From Oscillospiraceae bacterium (lineage in GTDB: Bacteria; Bacillota; Clostridia; Oscillospirales; Acutalibacteraceae): DNA of 11,659 nt. The position numbers were made by a program, and so were the translations under genes. The stretch is from NCBI GenBank assembly GCA_021640185.1, contig JAJXDX010000031.1, positions 1-11,659 of the forward strand, in the 5' to 3' direction. Numbering within the stretch: the stretch's first letter is position 1; each line of letters opens with the position of its first letter. Below, one piece after another: positions 1 to 5,966 of this stretch. The notes under the pieces were generated by a model, which was not told the origin of the DNA, ran no database searches, and was given only the letters and a program-made list of their open reading frames with translations.

Positions 1-67
1 TGGACACACGGATGCCGCGTATGCTCCCGGCGCACGTGCAACGACGCGCGGCGGGGGGCGCGGACGG
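1..67. repeat. 67-nt direct repeat, copy 1 (may extend left of window)
   Basis: Bases 1-67 match bases 128-194 with two mismatches (56 vs 183 and 64 vs 191); the first 55 bases are identical. The spacing is 127 nt, not a multiple of three, so the two copies are read in different frames and the repeat is not a protein-level duplication. The copy begins at the window edge, so the unit may extend further and there may be more copies upstream. No insertion-sequence ends or transposase are visible. The function is unknown. Confidence 0.9.
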
Positions 68-127
68 ACGGCTACGGCCGCCACGAGGCGCATCGGCGCG
101 GCTGTCCGATAAGGACGCGAACACCTA

Positions 128-194
128 TGGACACACGGATGCCGCGTATGCTCCCGGCGCACGTGCAACGACGCGCGGCGGGTGGCGCGGCCGG
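128..194. repeat. 67-nt direct repeat, copy 2
   Basis: This is the second copy of the repeat at 1-67. Similarity stops near 194. The ten bases GGACACACGG that open both copies (2-11 and 129-138) occur a third time at 249-258, about 120 nt further on. What follows there is only loosely similar and ends in the shared GCGCGGCG (282-289), which suggests a decayed third copy, though this is weak. The stretch 68-127 between the copies shows nothing else that I recognise. Confidence 0.9.
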
Positions 195-240
195 GCGTTC
201 TCGAGCACCGCAAAAGCCGCAGGCAACGCCGACAGGCAGA

Positions 241-396
241 AAAACGCCCGGACACACGGCAAAGCGAACACGGCGGGCATAGCGCGGCGAAAGCAAAACG
301 CCCGCGGCCGCATGATGAAACCGAACGCGGCGGGCAGATCACAGCAAAAATGAAATGCCCGCAGACGCACGGAAAAACGACGAGGAGGACGCATCA
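241..396. repeat. Degenerate tandem array of ~54-57-nt units upstream of the GH3 gene
   Basis: Bases 265-307 align with 322-364 at a fixed offset of 57 nt with 33 of 43 identities. AAAACGCCCG at 241-250 recurs at 295-304 (offset 54) and as AAATGCCCG at 353-361. GGACACACGGCAAAGCGA (249-266) recurs as AGACGCACGGAAAAACGA (363-380), just before the ribosome site of the GH3 gene. The ten mismatches between the two best units fall evenly over the three codon positions (4, 3, 3), which argues against coding. Because 57 is a multiple of three, every reading frame looks repetitive when translated, including the antisense frame. This is probably a decayed intergenic minisatellite; its role, if any, is unknown. 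Confidence 0.65.
382..389 (+). promoter_or_regulatory. Ribosome binding site of the GH3 gene
   Basis: GAGGAGGA lies six bases before the ATG at 396. It is a strong Shine-Dalgarno match and fixes that start. It sits directly on the end of the degenerate repeat array. I found no convincing -35/-10 pair between 1 and 380, so the promoter is either unusual, masked by the GC-rich repeats, or left of the window. Confidence 0.85.
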
Positions 397-2639
397 TGGA
401 GATCAAAAAGCAGGCAGATCTGATCCGCCCGGCATGGGAGGAACGCATCACCGAACTGCTCGGTAAAATGACGCTGGACGAAAAGATCGGACAGCTCCAT
501 CAGGTAGGGCCGTCGCCGGTGGGCGGCTTTGCCGTATCGCTGGAAGGACACCGGCAGATGCTGGCCGACGGGCGCATCACGCAAGAGGAGTTCGACGCCT
601 TTTGCAGCGGCACGACGCGCGACACGCAGGAACAGGACGTGCGCGAGGGGCGCATCGGCTCGTTCCTCGGGGTATCGGGCGCGGAAGCGTGCGACCATCT
701 GCAGCACATCGCCGTGGAGGAGTCGCGCTTGGGGATCCCGCTACTCTTCGGGCTGGACGTGATCCACGGGCAGCACACGATCTTTCCGATCCCGCTGGCG
801 GAGTCCTGTGCTTGGGACGAGGCGCTTTGGGAAAAGAGCGCCGCCATCGCCGCTGCGGAGGCGGCCGCGGACGGCATCGCTTGGACGTTCGCCCCGATGG
901 TCGACATCGCCCGCGATGCCCGCTGGGGACGGATCGCCGAGGGCGCCGGTGAGGACAGCTATCTGGGTGCGCGCTGCGCCGCCGCCCGTGTGCGCGGGTC
1001 CCAAGGCGAGGATCCGTCCGCGCCGGACCGCGTGCTGTCCTGCGCCAAGCATTTCATCGCCTACGGTGCCGCCTGCGGCGGCCGCGATTATAACAACGCC
1101 GACCTCAGCGAGCAGACGCTGCGCGAGGTCTATCTGCCGCCGTTTTCCGCCGCGCTCGCGGCCGGGGCGGCCACGGTCATGCCCTCGTTCAACGACGTCA
1201 ACGGCGTGCCCAGCTCGGTCAATACCTTCCTGCTGCGGCAGATCCTGCGCGAGGAGCTAGGCTTTTCCGGCTTTACGGTCAGCGATGCCAACGCCATCGC
1301 CGAATGTGTGATCCACGGCGCGGCGACCGATCGCCGGGACGCGGCCAAACAAGCACTTGCCGCCGGGATGGACATGGATATGTACTCCGGCTGCTATCGC
1401 GACGAGCTGAAAGCGCTGATCGAGGCCGGGCAGATCACGGTAGCGCAGCTGGACGAGGCCGTGCGGCGTGTGCTGCGGATCAAATTTGCCAAGGGGCTGT
1501 TCGATCACCCGTACACGCGCCACCGCCTGACCGTGGCCGACCTTGCCGCGAACCGTGCGGCGGCCCGGGACGCGGCCTGCGCGAGCGCCGTGCTGCTGAA
1601 AAACGACGGCGTGCTGCCGCTTTTGCCGAAAACGCCGGTGCTGCTGGTGGGCAAGCTTGCCGACTGCGCGGGCGAGATGCTTGGCACATGGAACATCTAC
1701 GGCCGCGCAGAGGAAACGATCAGCATCAAGGCCGCGCTGGAAGAAGAGGGCGTGCTTGCCGGGTATCTGCCGTGCTGCGGACCGGATATGCCGCTTGACC
1801 GCGACGAACTTACGCAGGCGATCCGCAGCGAAACGAACACCGTCATCGCCGTCGTCGGTGAATTGGCCGATCACAGCGGCGAGGCCGCTTCCCTGTGCGA
1901 CCTTGACCTGCCGGGCGAGCAGAACGAGATGCTCGCCGCGCTGCGGCAGGCGGGCAAGACCGTCATCACCGTGCTGTGCAACGGCCGCCCGATGGCGATC
2001 CCGAGCGCCGTGGAGCGTTCGGATGCCCTGCTGGAGCTGTGGCACGCGGGCAGCGAGGCCGGACACGCCGCCGCCGATCTGCTCTTTGGCCGCGCGATGC
2101 CCGCCGGGCGGCTGACGGCGACGTTCCCGTACCGCTCCGGCGAATGCCCGCTGTATTACGACCATCCGAACACCGGACGGCCGCTCTCCCCCGGCCGTTT
2201 CAGCAGCAAATATCTTGATGCGCCGCTGGAGCCGCTGTTCCCGTTCGGGTTCGGTCTGACCTACACGACCTTTGCCTACGACGATCTGCGGTGCACGGCA
2301 GACGAACAGGGGATCCACGCCGCCGTCACGGTGAAGAACACCGGCGGCCGCGCCGCCAAGGAAACGGTGCAGCTATACATCCGCGATCTGGTCGCCAGCC
2401 GTGTGCGGCCGGTGCTGCAGCTTGCCGGATACCGGCAGATCCTGCTTGCCCCCGGGCAGGCGGAACGGGTATGCCTGACCGTCGAGCCGGAGCGGCTGGC
2501 CTTTTACGATACGCGGATGCGCCGCGTCATCGAGCCGGGCGACTTCCTTGTACAGGCCGGTCACAGCTCGGCCGACGGCCTGCAGCAGACCGTCACCGTA
2601 TCGGCCGACCTGGCCGCCGACTATCTGCGGCAGATCTAA
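396..2639 (+). CDS. Glycoside hydrolase family 3, BglX-like beta-glucosidase
   Basis: This 747-residue protein has the full BglX-like GH3 plan: a (beta/alpha)8 domain (about 15-370), an alpha/beta sandwich (about 395-580) and a C-terminal fibronectin III-like domain (about 640-735). Visible motifs are DVIHGQ (121-126), RWGRIAEGAGEDSYLG (176-191), KHF (218-220) and GFTVSDANA (292-300), in which Asp297 is the expected nucleophile. HSGEAASL (493-500) contains Glu496, the likely acid/base. There is no signal peptide, so it should act in the cytoplasm on imported oligosaccharides or glycosides, releasing non-reducing beta-linked sugars. GH3 also contains xylosidases and N-acetylhexosaminidases; the BglX-like motifs favour beta-glucosidase, but specificity is not proven. 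The ATG at 396 has a strong ribosome site. The gene stands alone on the plus strand, converging on the operon opposite, and may be under separate control. Confidence 0.95.
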   Translation: MEIKKQADLIRPAWEERITELLGKMTLDEKIGQLHQVGPSPVGGFAVSLEGHRQMLADGRITQEEFDAFCSGTTRDTQEQDVREGRIGSFLGVSGAEACDHLQHIAVEESRLGIPLLFGLDVIHGQHTIFPIPLAESCAWDEALWEKSAAIAAAEAAADGIAWTFAPMVDIARDARWGRIAEGAGEDSYLGARCAAARVRGSQGEDPSAPDRVLSCAKHFIAYGAACGGRDYNNADLSEQTLREVYLPPFSAALAAGAATVMPSFNDVNGVPSSVNTFLLRQILREELGFSGFTVSDANAIAECVIHGAATDRRDAAKQALAAGMDMDMYSGCYRDELKALIEAGQITVAQLDEAVRRVLRIKFAKGLFDHPYTRHRLTVADLAANRAAARDAACASAVLLKNDGVLPLLPKTPVLLVGKLADCAGEMLGTWNIYGRAEETISIKAALEEEGVLAGYLPCCGPDMPLDRDELTQAIRSETNTVIAVVGELADHSGEAASLCDLDLPGEQNEMLAALRQAGKTVITVLCNGRPMAIPSAVERSDALLELWHAGSEAGHAAADLLFGRAMPAGRLTATFPYRSGECPLYYDHPNTGRPLSPGRFSSKYLDAPLEPLFPFGFGLTYTTFAYDDLRCTADEQGIHAAVTVKNTGGRAAKETVQLYIRDLVASRVRPVLQLAGYRQILLAPGQAERVCLTVEPERLAFYDTRMRRVIEPGDFLVQAGHSSADGLQQTVTVSADLAADYLRQI

Positions 2640-2652
2640 ACGCAGAAAAAGA

Positions 2653-2709
2653 GCCCGCCCGGTGCGCCGTCCGTTTGGTCGGACGGCGCACCGGGCGGGG
2701 CTTTATTCT
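2653..2709. terminator. Bidirectional rho-independent terminator
   Basis: Bases 2654-2673 pair perfectly with 2680-2699 (20 bp, GC-rich) around the six-base loop TTTGGT. On the plus strand the stem is followed by TTTATTCTTTTT. On the minus strand it is followed by CTCTTTTTCTGCG, the complement of the A-run at 2645-2650. It lies 14 nt after the GH3 stop codon and directly next to the stop codon of the AraC gene (2703-2705), which is inside the plus-strand T-run. It can therefore end transcription from both converging units. Confidence 0.93.
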
Positions 2710-3680
2710 TTTTCGCTGTCGGTTTTTCCTGCCGCATCGGGCGCGTTCTCCTGCTCCTCGTCGCGGATCACGCTGGAGTCGATCTCGTCATCGTCATAAT
2801 TCTTCAGGCTGAGCAGCGTGCGGTATCCCTGCGCCGACATCCCCATGATCCGCCGGAAGATCCGTGCGAAATGCTGCCGGCTGTTGAAGCCGACCTCATA
2901 AGCGATGTCCTCCACGGCGCGGTCGGTCATGCGCAGAAGGTAAGCGGCGCGCAGCACGCGATAGCGGTTGAGATGGTCGATGATCGTGCAGCCCTCGGCG
3001 ATCTTGAACAGCCGCTCCACATAGTTCGGATGCAGGTTGACGACGTCGGCGATGTCCTGCAGGGTCAGCGCGCTGCCGTAGTTCTGCTCGATATGCTCCT
3101 TCACTGCGTCCACATACTGCCCTTGCTGCACCGTCAGCGTGCCGCGGCTGTAGTACATCGTCAGCTCCGCGAAGAACGTGCCGACATACAGCGACTGCAG
3201 CAGCGCGATGCCGGGATCCGTCAGCTGCGGATAGCGCACGATCATATCGAGCAGCAGCTTCATCACCGTGGACACATCGCTGCAATTCGAAAAAACGACG
3301 ACATCCTGATCGTTCTCGGCCAACCGGCGAAAGCCGGGCGACCGCTGTGCGAGATCGGCCAGCGGATAGGCACCGAACGGATCCGGCAGAAACTCGAACT
3401 CGAGATTGAGGATCTGCACCGGCTGCTCGATCACGAGGCGGTGGCGCACGGCGGTATTGATCGCCAGACAGCCGCGCGGCCGCACCGTGACGCTGCGCAC
3501 CGATGCCTTATCCTCCGACAGCACCTGACAGCTGAACATCCCGCCGACGGCATACATGAATTCCACCGTATTATGCCGATGGAACCGCATCGAAAAATCC
3601 GGCCGGAACGGCTGCATATAACCGAGCCGCGGGCGAACATACAGCCCGGCGTGGCAAGCCTGTGCCAAACGGTAGGGCAT
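2703..3680 (-). CDS. AraC-family transcriptional regulator
   Basis: This 325-residue protein has a cupin-like sensor half (about 10-100, with HRHNTVEFMY at 34-43 typical of the AraC ligand-binding barrel) and a C-terminal AraC/XylS DNA-binding domain (about 190-290). Two helix-turn-helix units are seen: LTLQDIADVVNLHPNYVERL (206-225) and AVEDIAYEVGFNSRQHFARI (255-274), followed by the usual GMSAQGYR (280-287). The sensor half presumably binds a sugar, and the protein likely activates this operon; the operator is not visible and probably lies upstream of the first gene, outside the window. AAAGGAG six bases before the ATG supports the start. It is the last gene of the operon, 39 nt after the DUF4091 gene. 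Residues 295-325 form an extra, strongly acidic, low-complexity tail beyond the normal family end. Confidence 0.95.
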   Translation of the reverse strand: MPYRLAQACHAGLYVRPRLGYMQPFRPDFSMRFHRHNTVEFMYAVGGMFSCQVLSEDKASVRSVTVRPRGCLAINTAVRHRLVIEQPVQILNLEFEFLPDPFGAYPLADLAQRSPGFRRLAENDQDVVVFSNCSDVSTVMKLLLDMIVRYPQLTDPGIALLQSLYVGTFFAELTMYYSRGTLTVQQGQYVDAVKEHIEQNYGSALTLQDIADVVNLHPNYVERLFKIAEGCTIIDHLNRYRVLRAAYLLRMTDRAVEDIAYEVGFNSRQHFARIFRRIMGMSAQGYRTLLSLKNYDDDEIDSSVIRDEEQENAPDAAGKTDSEKE

Positions 3681-3719
3681 ACGGGGCTCCTTTCTTGGGA
3701 TCGAAAGACGCGGTGCAGA

Positions 3720-5933
3720 TCACCGGGCGGCTTCTTCCGGCGGCGCGGTCAGCGCGTCGAGCGCCATGCTGCGCAGCGCCTCCGGCGCGGCCTCGCCGGC
3801 CAGATACATTTCCTTTAAGCGGCGATGGACCGATGGTGCGTGCTCCCGCAGCAGCGCCATGAGGCGGTGATCCTCGTACCCCGCGCGCTGCGCCTCGCTG
3901 GCGCGGGTCGGGATCGGGCCGTACATCCCGCCGTAGACGCACTGATAGTTGATCGTGCCGTCCACGTTCTCCTGCGGGCGGACGGTGTTGTCCCAACTGT
4001 CCAGACGCGGGCAATAATAGGAATAAAAGCCCCACAGGTCCATGTCCCGCGCCAGAGAATCCCACGCACAGGTGCGTGCCAGAGAAACGAGATCCGCGCG
4101 GTCGGCGTTCATATGCTGGCCGGACACGGCGTACTGACCGTTGAACTCGCGCCCCGTGCGGAAATAGCGCAGGGAGAGCGGCCGATCCTCGAGGTTGAGG
4201 AACAGCGGCACCGAAATATCGATCAGCCGGTCGTACCAGCCGTCGAGCGCCGCCGCCACGTCCTCGTCCGCGGCGACGCCGTCATGCTCGAACCCTGCCC
4301 AGAACGCGGGGTTCGCATAGATCCGGATGCGCGGCTCGATCCGCTTGCACAGCTCCACGAACGCGCGCAGCGCGCGGATATTGTGCAGTCCCGGCTCGTC
4401 CGGCATGGCGAGGAACCATTGGTCGAAATTCAGACCCAGCCGTTCGGCGGTGCGCACGTTGTCCGCCAAGATCTGCGCCACGTCCCGCTCCACCTGCGGC
4501 GTGATGTCCTCCGCTTTGAACTCGTTCGTATAGATCCGGTCGCCATAGCTGCCCAGCCGGTAGAGCATGAACTGTGCGCGCGGGTCGTTTTCCAGCGCGG
4601 CGCGCTGCACCGTGCCCGGCTCCGGCCAGCCGCCGTAGACGTTGATGCCGAGATCGCGGCGGTACTCCGCCTCGCGCAACGGACGGTCGGCATAAGTGAA
4701 GGGGTACATCGTCGTTTCCTCGCCCCAGACCACCGTGGCGGTATGGACGGCGGGCAGCGTATGCGGCAGCACGGCGATCTGCACGTTCTTTTCGGCCGGG
4801 ACGGGCGCGCCGTCAGCCTCGGCCAGCACGCGCAGGGCGTATTCGCCGGGCGCGGTGTCCGCCGGGCAGGCGATGTGCAGCCACACGAGGCAGCTGCCGC
4901 CCGCGGGCAGGTGCAATAGCGGCAGATCGCACAGCACCGCGGCGTTTTCCACGTAGCGGAACAGCCGCTCGCGCGCGAGCGTGTGCTCCTCGTCGAACAG
5001 CGGCCCGGCCGCCATGCCGTACCAGCGGCTGGCCATCACCCCGACGAACGCGCGGCGCACGGAAAGCCCCGGCGGCGCATCCACCGTGACGCGCACGTCG
5101 CGCGGCGCGGTGGTGTCGGTGTTCGTCACGGCCAGACACACGCTCTCGCTGCCGCCGCGGCACAGCCGGCGGTTGACCGGCGCGGCCACCTGCTGCGGCG
5201 TGGGTAGGATCGGGCGCAGCGCAAGATCGCCGAAGGCCGGCTGCTCCGACCACACCGCCCCGGCTGCGGAAAGCCCCGCCCGGCGCATCCGTTTCATCCA
5301 ATGGAAGCCCTCGACGTCCGAGAATGCGGTGTTCGGCGCGCCCATGAGCGACTGCATCGCGATCGAGTTGGCATAAACGAACCGATCGACCGAAAAGTCG
5401 CCGCGCTGCTGCCGGCGTTCGGCATCACCGAACGCCCACACCTGATAAAGCTCGACCGCGCCGCCGTCTGCGGCCGTCACCTCGACCGTCAGATGCTGCG
5501 CCCGCTGACCGGCGAGCGGCAGGCGGTACAGCCCGCCATCCCGCGCGCCGCCGCGCGCCAACAGCTGCGGCGCTTCGCCGTCCGTGCAGGACACCGTGAC
5601 CTCCGCCGCCGGACGGCCGAGATACAGGTCGATCTCCGTGAACGTGCAGGTCTGCCGAAAGTCCCATGCCGTGACCAGACGGCCGACCGACGTGACCGGC
5701 TCCTTACGGAAGCGGCGGATCAGCCGTCCGTCCTGCAGACGGCGGCCGGCAAGCTCCGGCAGATCCTCCGGCGTATCGGCCGGGCCGACCGTGGGCGTCA
5801 GGCAGGTATAGGCCGCGCCGGTGTAGATCGTGTCGCCGAAAAACTCCAGATTATCCGTGAGCAATGCGCCCGGCGGTGCCGGATCCTTGCTGCCGTCCAG
5901 CCAAACGATGCCGCCTCTTTTTTCTTCCGTCAT
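3720..5933 (-). CDS. DUF4091 / GH123-like putative glycoside hydrolase
   Basis: This 737-residue protein matches the GH123/DUF4091 plan. The N-terminal part (about 60-170) looks like a beta-sandwich resembling F5/8 type C domains (AWDFRQTCTFTEIDLYLG, ending in LYQVWAFG). A second beta domain follows at about 245-395. A predicted barrel (about 400-690) carries WFLAMPDEPG (506-515), then LWGFYSYYCP (633-642) and the C-terminal signature SEAQRAGYEDHRL (679-691), which resembles the DUF4091 consensus RLEALRDGIEDYEYL. In characterised GH123 enzymes an Asp-Glu pair drives substrate-assisted cleavage of beta-GalNAc; Asp512-Glu513 is the natural candidate here. Activity and substrate are inferred. 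There is no signal peptide, so a cytoplasmic location is likely. GAGGAGG seven bases before the ATG fixes the start. The gene follows GH36 by 33 nt and precedes the AraC gene by 39 nt in the same operon. Confidence 0.8.
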   Translation of the reverse strand: MTEEKRGGIVWLDGSKDPAPPGALLTDNLEFFGDTIYTGAAYTCLTPTVGPADTPEDLPELAGRRLQDGRLIRRFRKEPVTSVGRLVTAWDFRQTCTFTEIDLYLGRPAAEVTVSCTDGEAPQLLARGGARDGGLYRLPLAGQRAQHLTVEVTAADGGAVELYQVWAFGDAERRQQRGDFSVDRFVYANSIAMQSLMGAPNTAFSDVEGFHWMKRMRRAGLSAAGAVWSEQPAFGDLALRPILPTPQQVAAPVNRRLCRGGSESVCLAVTNTDTTAPRDVRVTVDAPPGLSVRRAFVGVMASRWYGMAAGPLFDEEHTLARERLFRYVENAAVLCDLPLLHLPAGGSCLVWLHIACPADTAPGEYALRVLAEADGAPVPAEKNVQIAVLPHTLPAVHTATVVWGEETTMYPFTYADRPLREAEYRRDLGINVYGGWPEPGTVQRAALENDPRAQFMLYRLGSYGDRIYTNEFKAEDITPQVERDVAQILADNVRTAERLGLNFDQWFLAMPDEPGLHNIRALRAFVELCKRIEPRIRIYANPAFWAGFEHDGVAADEDVAAALDGWYDRLIDISVPLFLNLEDRPLSLRYFRTGREFNGQYAVSGQHMNADRADLVSLARTCAWDSLARDMDLWGFYSYYCPRLDSWDNTVRPQENVDGTINYQCVYGGMYGPIPTRASEAQRAGYEDHRLMALLREHAPSVHRRLKEMYLAGEAAPEALRSMALDALTAPPEEAAR

Positions 5934-5966
5934 CGGGTATCCTCCTCTGCTTTTTCCTCTTTTTCG

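Noticed and set aside
12..353. 113-codon plus-strand frame across the repeat region
   Set aside because: It reads the 67-nt repeat in two different frames, is dominated by Arg, Ala and Gly, and has no ribosome site. It is better explained by non-coding repeats.
1..395. Possible CRISPR array in the repeat region
   Set aside because: Repeat units are too long and too degenerate, spacing is irregular (127, ~120, 57, 54 nt), there are no unique uniform spacers, and no cas genes are present.
1257..2318. 353-codon minus-strand frame inside the GH3 gene
   Set aside because: It is a shadow of the GH3 reading frame with low-complexity Arg/Gln/His composition.
2871..3818. 315-codon plus-strand open frame antisense to the AraC gene
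   Set aside because: The opposite strand holds an unmistakable AraC regulator; this translation lacks recognisable motifs and runs into the next gene.
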